Assembly (NCBI GenBank): GCA_029204225.1 | Contig: CM055097.1 | Coordinates: forward strand, 42,326,858-42,390,857 | DNA length: 64,000 nucleotides | DNA from: Diphasiastrum complanatum | Taxonomy: Eukaryota > Streptophyta > Lycopodiopsida > Lycopodiales > Lycopodiaceae | Reading direction: 5' to 3' | Shown: piece by piece, positions 20,987-30,230 of the stretch | How the letters are laid out: each line of letters begins with the position of its first letter | How positions within the stretch are numbered: the stretch's first letter is position 1 | Notes under the pieces: generated by a model | The model's database searches: none | The model's input: the letters and a program-made list of their open reading frames with translations, nothing else | What the model was told of the DNA's origin: nothing | Translations under genes and position numbers: made by a program

Positions 20987-21651
20987 ATGGGAGCGCTTGG
21001 TTTGGCCCCTTTCTTCAAAACTAGAGCCCAAGAACGTGTCTCTTCATTTTGTTTCTGAAGCCTTTCTTCCAATTCCCGTATCATCGTGGTAGTAGACTCA
21101 GAAGCCGCAATCTGTTTGGTTCCGACTAGTTGCTCTAATGATACAATCTTGGACTGCAACAAGCCCTTCTCATTGATCAAGGATGAGACTATGTCTTTCA
21201 ACTGGGAGATTTCTTCAAAGTACGGAAATCAGTTTAAACTGATCAATCTGCCAAGAAATGAAGAGTTTGGTCGATTTAGAAGGGGTGTACGGAATAGGTG
21301 CGATCCTTGAAGAGCAAAGGAGCTAGCAGCAGATGTGGAAGAGGACAATGGAACGGGAAGCAGCCCGGTTGATTGAGGAGGTAGATCAAGATCAGATTTG
21401 TCCATGTCAAGGGAGGCCAGGATAGCAGTAGAGTCGGCCATAATGGTATCAGTGAGCAGCACTGCCTGCGTGGCAAGAAGTGCTGCTGCACATCACTTTC
21501 AAGCAACAGCATTGCCTGCGCTGCTGCTCCAGCACTGGACTGAGGGGGGGACAACAGCGCTGTTGTTGAAGAGCTGGATCGGGAGGTGGGGCTCTTTTTT
21601 GGAGCCATCTTTGATGTTAGAGGGAGGGCGGTGGAGTGAGGAAGGTAAGGA

Positions 21652-21688
21652 GTAGAGAGCGAGAGAGAGAGAGAAGAAAGAAAGAAAG
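21652..21688 (-). repeat. (TC)n tail of LINE B with TTTC repeats
   Basis: On the LINE strand the tail starts CTTTCTTTCTTTCTTC and continues as (TC)n into the 5' end of copy A. It is shorter and less regular than the other tails. Confidence 0.85.
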
Positions 21689-21698
21689 CTTTATTAAT

Positions 21699-21728
21699 GT
21701 CTTTTCCATACCAAAAGGCATATAAGAC
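21699..21728 (-). other. LINE 3'-terminal stem-loop (copy B)
   Basis: Minus-strand 30-nt nested stem with outer GTCTT/AAGAC and inner ATGCC/GGTAT. The one change in the inner arm still allows a G-U pair. Confidence 0.8.
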
Positions 21729-22090
21729 AAAAGAAGTACATGTCAAGTATGTGGTAACCATGAGAGCGTCTAAAGCGTCTCCAAAGCTGTAGTAAAGAAA
21801 ACATCTAGTACAAACTAAGATAAGTACATAAATGAGAAAGCCTATGCACGAAAATCATCTGTGTCCATGTCAAGATGTCAGGTCTGTGCTGGTACTGTAG
21901 ACGGATGAAATGCGAGCTGCAACACCAAGAAGCATTGGGGCTCGCTGGCGTCGTCTATGAGCATGAGCATATGTAGTGTGTCCCTGTATAGGAGGTCTGG
22001 TGGGACGTGTAACTCTCGTGGTCACCTGAGGTTGGGTGGTACGTCGTCTCTGCGTCCTGGGTCTGGGAATGTCGTCGCAATCGCAATGAG

Positions 22091-24232
22091 CTAGAAGGCA
22101 GCAGCTATCTGAATGGGTGGAACGGCGAACTCTGCAAGAATTATCTCGTGTGGGACCGAGGGCTTCGCTCTAATCATGCGAGATAACATAGTAGTCTGTA
22201 ATCGTGAAATGCTGGCCCAATGTGATGAGGGAAGCCCAATACACCATGTCTCTGCTGCATATAAGGCTGTGGGAGTAACAATGGTATCAACAAGTCTGCA
22301 CTTACTGCGAGCATCTCTGATGGACTTCCAAAAGCAAACCTGCTCAAGCTGGACAAGGGAAGAATGTCCCTTCCCAAGTCGGGTGGTGGCTGCCTGTGTC
22401 ATACCGAAAGTAGGACCAGAGAAAAGAACCCCCAAGTAAGTGTTTGATGAAACTACCTCCAGAATCTGTCCATCAAGAGTAAACTCTTGACTCTTCATGA
22501 AAGCTCGAGAGGTATTGAGGACCATAACTTTGGTCTTCTCGATATTCACCCTCAATCACCATCTAGTGCAAAAGGCCTGCAAGGAATCCAGCTGTCTTTG
22601 TAGTCCCTCCCTGGTCGGAGATACTAGTACCACGTTGTCCGCATAAAGAAGAATGGCAATCAGAATATCCCCAAGTCGGCATCCAACTCCCCCACACTAT
22701 GAAATGACTCGCTCTAGCTCATCGACATACAATCCAAATAGAACTGGTGACAGGGACCAACCCTGCTTCACCCCAACGGTGCTCAAAATGTGCTCTGAGA
22801 TACCCCTGCTGTGTTTGAAACATCCTAGAACCCTCTCATAAAGAGCCATCATTGCCAAGGTAATATCTGTGGAGAAACCGAGGTCCTGAAGTCGCTGGAT
22901 AAGTAAGGAACGTGGTACAGAATCAAAAGCCTTCTTGAAGTCAACGAAGCAGCAGTAGACTTTCTCTTTCCTGTACTTAGCTTCCTCAATCAAAGCTCGA
23001 AGCGTGAAAATATGATCAGTAGTGGAATAGTGAGACCGAAAACCTGCTTGCCCCAATGCATGTAAACGTCTGGACTCTGCCTCTGAACTCACTGCAGACT
23101 GAAGGATATTACCGTGTAACTTGGCGAGCACATGTCCAATCATGATGGTACGATAATTGCCAGGAATCATGTATGATAATGTTAGTACACCAACTGTCGG
23201 GAAGCCTGAGACAACTGCAGAGTTGAGGAGTGTCGCTAGAAAGGGAGCAAGGAGGTCGGCGGCATGAATGAGGAGCTCGGACTCAAGATCTTCAATGTCT
23301 CTGGCTTTATGTGATACTAGTCTATTGATGGCTTCGAGCACCATTCTAGGAGTAAAGAAAGTGAACTCAGAGGGGCGTGGAGAGATGGAGATGGGTGTAT
23401 CAGTGGGTATGGTATATAGATTGGTGGCATAATCTGCCCAAGTGCGGAGATCGTCTAGGAGGGGTGGTGGTGCGCGAGGAATAAATTCACGCCAAAAAAC
23501 ACTCGAGGAGGAATTGAAAAGCAGGTCAACAAGCTGTTTCCCTTCGGCATCGTCATAGGTACGTTTCTTACGTCGGAGCGTACGATGGTAAAGACGTCTG
23601 GTTGAACGGAGGAGGTGAGGAGCATGGGCACGTGCATGAGTGACAAGGCGATGAAGAGAGCAGCATTCGTCATCATACCAAGGTGGACTTAGAGAGCGAG
23701 GGTATGAAGGTCTGTTCCTAGGAAGTCTAGACGGGAATGCTAGAGAGGTAGTGGTGTGAAGAGAAGTAGTGAGGAAAGCAGCTTGTGTCTCCATGGAGTT
23801 GTTATGGGGAAAATGTTGGAGTAAGGAGTGTAGGGATTCTTGGTAAAGCGGTGTATAAATGGAACTGAAAGTGTATTTCGGTGCACGAGTAAGTACGGGT
23901 CGAGAAGGAGATGGTGTAGATGAGAGGTGACCAATAGCAAAGGAGAGAAAGGAGTGATCCGAGAGAGTAGTGAGAGAGATGTGGAAGTCTAGGATGAGGG
24001 GTATGGAGGATGGTGACCCCATGAGATAGTCCACAACACTATGTCCGCCACTGTGAGGATGACATGTATACTTGCCTGAGTTTGGCCAACAAGCCAAGCC
24101 ATTGTAAATGGCTAACTCGTGAGCCTCGCCAAACTGTAATAGATGCTCCCCATATGACGTGATAGGTCCTAAGCTGTCCGCTGATAACCTGGTGATACCC
24201 ATATCATCACTATCCCGTGCATGAACGCGCAA
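22091..24232 (-). pseudogene. LINE copy B ORF2: endonuclease end, reverse transcriptase, C-terminal part
   Basis: The frame at 24232-22697 is open for 511 codons. It starts inside the endonuclease, with GGHSVVDYLMGS and the histidine motif TLSDHSFLSF, then a linker, then YRTIMIGHVLAKLHGNILQS, YCCFVDFKKAFDSVPRSLL and GVKQGWSLSPVLFGLYVDEL. After a stop the catalytic box near 22640 reads YADNVV, where the second Asp of YADD is Asn. The 22555-22091 segment reads NIEKTKVMVLNTSRAFMKS and YLGVLFSGPTFG. The copy is catalytically dead but is the best source of ORF2 sequence here. Confidence 0.88.
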
Positions 24233-24644
24233 CTGATCAGTACTATCATAGAGCTCCGACTATCGTAAGGCGATTCTTGCATTAAAATCCCCCGCAAGGA
24301 AAATATGCCCCCGCTTCGCGCATATAAATCAAGGTAAGGTGAGCCAGTACCCTCCGCAAAGTGTGAAGACTCTAGAAATGTATCGTGCATGCTCATCATG
24401 GCTAAGGAACTCAATGCTATGGCGAAGAGACTCCGTATAAGCATGCCACATAACCAGAACCTTGGCCACTCGCTGATCTAGTCTCTGATCTATATACTGA
24501 GTCCCATATGTACTCTGGGAAGGCAGGTAGTCCTCTCTTTGGACTCTCATGTGTCTCCATGAAAAGTGATAAGTCACGGCCAGTGATGAAGTCAATCAGG
24601 TCTCCAATCGTAGATGATGAGTGTATACCATCACAATTCCACAC
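24232..24644 (-). pseudogene. LINE copy B endonuclease N-terminal half
   Basis: The segment opens VWNCDGIHSSSTIGDLIDF near 24650 and has SLFMETHESPKRGLPAF with the catalytic Glu. Frame changes near 24440 and 24290 precede a broken GDFNAR-like stretch around 24270-24300. It is continuous with the ORF2 frame that starts at 24232. Confidence 0.8.
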
Positions 24645-24719
24645 TCCAATCTGGAGGTGGTGTGGATGGGGCCTCGGGGCACTCCCAACCCGGAGGACCC
24701 CAAGTCCCTAGCACTAAGA

Positions 24720-25534
24720 ACTGCGTGGGGCGTCATCAAGGAAACGCGCCTGACCATCTCGGTAGATAACATGTCTGCCTGACTCCCGGGTTGTTTGAAA
24801 GGCCGTGCGCCTTTCATCCACCTGGATATATGTGAGGTCATCATCCATAAAGATAGTAGTGCCTCAGAGCTTAGCTCTACACCGTAGAGCATCTCTGCGG
24901 CTCTCTAGGGAGGTGAAGCGAATGATAAGTGTAGCTGCGTCTCTGGTGGTCCTAGATGCGGTGTCCCATCAGTCTTATGTCCTAGAGTGGTGTCGAGAAA
25001 ACGTTTGGCCTCTACTACTGCATCCTGGGTGTCCGGTATCCCGCGAACTCGGATATTATGGGCTTTGTAGGCCCTTGCTTTCTCTTCCGTAATAGTGGTT
25101 GAGATGACCGATGAAATGGGGGCACTTGGTTTGGTGCCTTTCTTCAAAACAGAAGCCCAAGAAAGTGCCTCTTCTTTTTGCTTTTCAATTTTTTGCTCCA
25201 ACTCCCGTATCATCGTGATAGCTGACTCCGAACTTGCAACCTGCTTGGTACTGATTATTTGCTCTAATGAGGCAACTTTGTACTGCAGCACATTCTTTTC
25301 CTTGATCAAGGAGACCACTATTCCCTGTACGTGTGAAATTTCTTGCTCCACAAGCTGGAAATCTGCTTTGAATTGGTCAATTTTCCAGGAAAAGAAAAGT
25401 TCGGTGGATTTGGAGAGAGTGTATGGGATGTGAGAAGTAGATGAGAGTACTCTAGCTGCCTGGGAACTAGGAATGGGAAGAAGTCCAATGATATTCAGAG
25501 CAGTTTGAACAGAACACGAAGACGAATCTGAGGT

Positions 25535-25537
<3 letters not shown>
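24720..25537 (-). pseudogene. LINE copy B ORF1
   Basis: This continuous frame enters from the (TC)n tail of copy C. It contains a coiled coil (FKADFQLVEQEISHVQG, KNVLQYKVASLEQIIST, AITMIRELEQKIEKQKEE), then WASVLKKGTKPSAPISSVIS and HNIRVRGIPDTQDAVVEAK (RRM start). After a frame change near 24960 come the strands and C-terminal helices (DERRTAF and VIYRDGQARFL). The usual N-terminus and Met seen in copy A are absent, so this copy is 5' truncated. ORF1 binds LINE RNA in related families. Confidence 0.8.
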
Positions 25538-25590
<53 letters not shown>

Positions 25591-25597
25591 TATTAAT

Positions 25598-25627
25598 GTC
25601 TTTTCCATGCCATAAGGCATATAAGAC
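25598..25627 (-). other. LINE 3'-terminal stem-loop (copy C)
   Basis: Minus-strand 30-nt nested stem with outer GTCTT/AAGAC and inner ATGCC/GGCAT around TTAT. The linker and (TC)n tail follow. Confidence 0.85.
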
Positions 25628-25743
25628 TGAATAGTACATCAAAAAAGTTGGAAACCGGACGGATCAATGCTATCAACCAATAGAACTAAAGAGATCTAAC
25701 AAAGAAGAGAATAATGGCTAGGATTATATGGTACACGGACCAT

Positions 25744-26684
25744 TTACAAGTTCAACTGGACATCTTTTCGATTCTCGAATATCTCAGTCAAACTCTCATT
25801 AATTGGAGTAGGTTTACGATCTACAAATCTAATAATACCATCCCTATACATCAGCCTTTTCCCATTTGTGAAAGCTTCATGTCTTGCCTTTTTCCATTCA
25901 TGAACTTGAATGAAAGTAAGGTCTTCGTCCAGGTATATCTTGGTATCCCGAAGCTTCAATCTCTTACCTAGCACTTCATGACGATGCGATACAGATGTGA
26001 AGTGTATGACAAGAGTATTTGGATCCTTCTTAGTCCGCCAAGCAGTATCCATACCTTTGTTATGGTGCTGAAGGGTCTCTTTCAAAAGCTTCTTAGCTTT
26101 GCCAACAATATCCTGGGAGTTCATAGTAGCTCTAATCTGAACATTAAGAGCTTTCTGCTCTTGCAGACGACTCTCGATGAATGTGGCTGAGATAAATGAA
26201 CGTGAGAGAGGAGGTGGAAGAATAGCAGTACTTAAACCTTAAAGTACATCTGCCCAAGTCTAGACACCCCGACGATGTTGGTCCGCCTAATTTTCAAACT
26301 TCTGGATCTTAGCTGAATTAGTCGTGTGAGAAGCTTCATTGTTGATAACTGTAACCTCTTTCGTGAGATCTTCAATAGACATATCCAGCTTCTAAAGGTG
26401 CAATTGCACAGCCAGGATCATTGATTCAAGAGAAGCAAGTCTTCTCTATGGCTGTTAAGATACTCGTATGAACCTTCTTGATCTGCACGAATGATAGAGG
26501 TCATGAAGGATGGAGGCAAAGATGCGTCTAGGGTATTCGGTGTCAAAGGAAGGGCTCTATTAACAATAATAGGAGCTGATGGAGATGGGAATTGCCATTG
26601 GCATAGAAGGAGAAGGCAGGGGGCGGCGGTCTGGAGTTGAGGAAGACGATGAAGCAATGTTGGAAGCACCAAACTAATGGCCAC
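25744..26684 (-). pseudogene. LINE copy C ORF1
   Basis: The N-terminal segment 26684-26418 is Pro/Leu-rich. A helical segment around 26390-26290 reads MSIEDLTKEVTVINNEAS in a frame with stops. The C-terminal segment 26124-25744 is intact, with QALNVQIRATMNSQDIVGKAKKLL-like sequence at its start (matching the RRM opening of the other copies), LVIHFTSVSHRHEVLGKRLK and WKKARHEAFTNGKRLMYRDG. Three to four stops lie between the N and C parts. Confidence 0.65.
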
Positions 26685-26819
26685 TCTAGTTAATTATGTC
26701 CACTAGTAACCAGGTTGGATATTTAGGAAACTTTGCTTCTTTCCAAGGAAACCATGAGGCAAACCCAAGACAATCATCTTGATCAACATAGGAGACTATT
26801 GCATTTCAAAAAGGGGATG

Positions 26820-27180
26820 AGAATTTCCTTTCAGGTTACCCTGCTTTTGTGACCTTAAGAAGTTCAAACAAAAGATTGGAGAGGTTGCTTACGAGCTTGA
26901 ACGCAATGCGTTTCCTAAAATTCATCTTGTTTTGCATGTAAGTTCACTAAAACATTGCTTACCTTTAGGGACAGCGGTTAGGATGAGTTGGAAGAGGTCT
27001 CAAAAAGGATTGGCTTGAAGACAACATCACATGAGGTGATTTCTGAATATAGAGTAGTTCAAAAAGAGCTACCTCATGAAGATGTGACATGGGAGTTAGT
27101 GGATTTTTTGAGAAGTCAGCCTGGTTTCGTTGTCAAGGACAATGAATCTGAAAGGAACTCGCAAGATAGTTGTTTGTAAA
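26820..27180 (+). pseudogene. Gypsy integrase C-terminus and chromodomain fragment
   Basis: Plus-strand sequence near 26860-26980 reads KIGEVAYELERNAFPKIHLV, the usual end of a chromovirus integrase (normally ...IHPVFHVSQLK). After a frame change, 27050-27179 reads SEYRVVQKELPHEDVTWELV followed by DFLRSQPG, a typical retroelement chromodomain ending. The family uses the chromodomain to steer integration. Only this 3' end of a gypsy element is present. The following 27181-27350 may hold its 3' untranslated region, but no LTR is evident. Confidence 0.75.
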
Positions 27181-30100
27181 TAAAGAATGTTTGCAATAGT
27201 GCATGGACAATTTCAAGGTCCATTTACAGTAGCCTGTGGATTGTACTTCTAATGTTCTTTGAACTTTACTGATGTTCAGGGGTATAGGGTTTTTTTTCCT
27301 GAAATAACAAAGTTTTTAGGGCTCCAGGGTTCCAACACGAGTAATCTGGAACGACGAGGGGCCGGAAGAATGGCTTTCCGATGCAACTTAGTATCTATAA
27401 CAAACTTTAGTTTAGCCACAGTTAACTGTGCACATCTGTATTTGTATATTAGCAATTCTCTCATCTACCAACTCTTTAACTCTTAGGAGCTCTCTCATCT
27501 CAAGGTGCCAACTTATGAGCAATAAGAGTTTAGTTCTGAACTATGAAATCAGGATAATAACAGGCAATGATGCAAGTGATAGCCTGAAGTTGACGGAAAA
27601 CAGGTGCATGGATTGTGATCCTGTAGAGGATACTTTGATGAAATCAACAAGACATCAGTGAGAGGACTGGCACTATGATATGGATAAAGGACAAACCCTA
27701 CAGATTCTGTATATGTAGTTCGTGCATACCATTGTTCCCACAAGGGAGCCTGTGGAAATGGCATAGGCTGAACAATTAAATGGAGCAGATGATTGAGAGG
27801 TGAATGTAGGATCCATGGGCTCTGATGAAACGAGTCACCAAAACCAAAATCTATAACCAGAAGTACAGCTAGGATATTCTAGATAGGTATGATGATAGAG
27901 ATGCAATTAACTTGTGGATATACAATGACCCATGTAAGTGGAGCATACATAACCACCCGAAGAATCCAATTTAGAAGGTCTTCATGCAAATGAGAACAAT
28001 TAACGTCTTTTGTTTATACGTCGTAGTCTAAAATTATGAAGTATCAGCAACCTTATAAAATTTATCCGCTGTATCTTGGCTAATTGGTATGCAAATGACA
28101 ACTGTAAAACAAACATGCCCAAAGAGATGGTAGGAAAAAGAATAATGTAACAAAATCCAAAAAAGTGCCAAACATCAAAGGATGGAAGTAAGAGAAAACT
28201 CTAAAAACTGGGATGTTGATATCTGTATCCTGTGACTACCTGATTTCAGTATCCTATGACTACCTGATTTCAATATCTGAAAACCAAGTGGATTGAGCTA
28301 GCTACTTTAGGATTACCAAACATATGAAGAGATCCAATATCAACAACTGGATGAAAGAGACAGTGTGCCAACCTTTGAAGGTGGAAGACTAGTATCTTGG
28401 AATCTGGGGATGACATTTAGAAGCTGTCAAGTGTAGGAGGAACAGTGAACCAAAAATTTCTAGACACTGCTCTGTCGTCCAGTAATTGGCAAATTATTAA
28501 AGACCTCCTTTCCTCGCCTGAAGGCATGGAGTTCAACTCCAGGCACACAAAAAGGACGTACAAGAGGAAAAAATTGCTAGAAAAGAAAATGAAGCAGCAC
28601 AAAATGGTGAACTTAAAAAACTAGTGAAAATTCAGAAGTATAATGGAATGTCTAGGATCCAATTGAGGAGCTGTGAGCTGGAGTAGAAGCGAGCTACTGT
28701 AGGAAGAACAATGCACCTTGGTTTTCAAGGGTGGCTTGAACCTCTGGGACCAAAGAGACTCTGGATGCCAAGCTAGCCAACTGAACCAACCACGTTGGAT
28801 TATAGGTAGAACAAGGATCCAGTGAGATCTAAAATGTTATGCAAAAAAGTACTAAAATGATGCAAGTGCCACAAATTGGAATAAACTGGACTTTGACACA
28901 TCCAAATCAAGATTTGTAAGTTCTCAGAAGTACTATAGGAAGATTGGTGATATAAAAATACGTGAAATAGTCTTCAAGAAAGCACAAAAGTGACATTATC
29001 TTCAGTCACTAGCAAAGACTGATTTTTTAGCATCCTACCTTTTGGAACCCGATTTGAGCAATTCTTAAGGTAATCGTCAGTTATTTGTTGAAAAGAATCC
29101 AACCATCCAATCAGATTGAAATTCTGACTGTTAAAGAGAAAACTAGATTAAAAAACAAGCAGTTTAGGGCATAGTCTCCCAAAGTCAAACATTATAACCA
29201 ATTCAAGCAACCTACACAGATGTGGATCTAAAGATTGTAGAAGTTGGCCTAACCCTCTATGCCAAAAAGAGTTTTGATACCAAGAGTCATCAGTTTAGGT
29301 TGACACAAAAGTTGTTGAGTCATTTTAGGTTGAAACTTGATACACGCATTTGTTGAGTATCCAGATTTGAGATTATTTGGGTTTGTTGTTTCGAGAATGC
29401 TTGTGTGGCATTTTGGTGACTTTCAAGCTAGAATGGGTAGTAGCTGTCATTTTGCGCATCTTACTGTTCTGCTATGTTCTCTCTGTAGCTTTACCAACCA
29501 TTCATAGCTATGCTTGCTTATTTAGGACTACAAACTTTGTCAATGATGAGCTAAAAGGTCATCTGAAACATCTGGATTTATAATTGCTCCTTAATAGCTG
29601 ACAGATGTACCTCTCTTTGTATAACGTCTCAACTTTACTGTGATGGAGGAAATGAGAAATTTGGTTAGTTCGACAATGAACAACCTGCAGGATGGCAACT
29701 CATCAAATTGACATCTATGTGCAACTGCAGGTAGTGCTGGTTGAAGTACTACGTGATGCATCTTATATCTAAAGTTGGAATTCATCTTCACCCCTCAGTC
29801 AAATCATAGTTATGGCTGTGGCTGCACCTGAAGTGATGGCTTTATCACCAAATTTGTCTTGTGGGCACTCTGAAATCTCTCTCTTTCTGAAGTCTTTCAT
29901 GCTTTTGTTCGAGCTTAATTTGGCTACTAAAAGTTGCCTAAAGACTTAAGTTTGCATCCTATAGCATTTGATACCTACTGGCATACTGGGTCATATTAGA
30001 TTTGCATAATTGAACCTTTCTTCTTATCTTCTCAGGTAAGTAACTTGTCTTCTTGGTAACGTGTGATATTTGCTCAGCAGATTATGTTCCAGGATCAGTG

Positions 30101-30230
30101 GATATCACTACTTTACTTTGCTAGAATCATACTATCAGAACAGAAAACTCAACAGGAGGACTGTTCAGCTTTTTATTGGGTAACAAATCTTTTTTGTCTA
30201 CCTCAAATTTGCGAGATTGCTTGTATGCAG
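27181..30230. other. Intergenic or 5' intron sequence upstream of the VEL gene
   Basis: No confident coding sequence is seen in these 3 kb. A 24-bp direct repeat (TATCCTGTGACTACCTGATT and its variant) lies near 28220-28270. The first coding exon of the VEL gene, which must supply the start codon and end in phase 1, should lie here or further left. One short candidate is the ATG near 29398 followed by six codons and a GT, but many others are possible. A good 3' splice site pattern (pyrimidine tract then CAG) ends at 30035. Confidence 0.5.

Larger units (their letters stand above)
15258..21462 (-). pseudogene. LINE copy A ORF1, interrupted by copia
   Basis: The N-terminal part at 21462-20992 reads MADSTAILASLDMDKSDLDL, then a coiled coil (MKDIVSSLINEKGLLQSKIV, then TMIRELEERLQKQNEE) ending in VLKKGAKPSAPI. 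The copia insertion splits the protein exactly there. It resumes at 15669 with PISSAISATIS, HNIRVRGIPDTQDAMAEAK (the RRM start), LIIRFTSLQSRREAL and VIHRDGRVRFLAS. Without the insertion and a few frameshifts ORF1 would be about 330 residues. Domain naming follows visible similarity to L1-type ORF1. Confidence 0.75.
11904..21651 (-). mobile_element. LINE copy A, split by a copia insertion
   Basis: This is the most complete LINE copy, about 4.4 kb without the copia element at 15670-20986. On the minus strand it has a 5' region with candidate ORF1 starts (21651-21430), ORF1 (21460-20992, continuing at 15669-15258), endonuclease (15190-14645), reverse transcriptase (14652-13483), a long C-terminal region with a zinc knuckle (13393-12256), a 3' region, the stem-loop and the tail. 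Its 5' end abuts the (TC)n tail of copy B. ORF2 is broken by several frameshifts. Confidence 0.9.
21652..25537 (-). mobile_element. LINE copy B
   Basis: This copy of about 3.9 kb runs on the minus strand from the (TC)n tail of copy C to its own stem-loop and tail at 21728-21652. Its order is ORF1 (25537-24720), endonuclease (24644-24000), reverse transcriptase (about 23400-22640), part of the C-terminal region (22555-22091), a 3' region and the tail. Compared with copy A, the 5' region and ORF1 start are missing, and the zinc-knuckle part after VPPIQIAAAF is deleted near 22085. A 511-codon frame in ORF2 survives. Confidence 0.88.
25538..26690 (-). mobile_element. LINE copy C: ORF1-only derivative
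   Basis: On the minus strand ORF1 (about 26684-25744) is followed by some 120 bases of 3' region, the family stem-loop (25627-25598), a linker ATTAATAAAGC and a (TC)25 tail (25587-25538). No ORF2 sequence is present. Its ORF1 differs strongly from that of copy F, so two separate lineages in this window have the ORF1-plus-tail layout. The tail is the entry point of copy B. Confidence 0.75.

Noticed and set aside
30176-30230. Start of the VEL protein at 30176
   Set aside because: That codon is TTG, and the segment 30176-30230 is intron with a clear acceptor TTGTATGCAG at its end. The start must be in an upstream exon.
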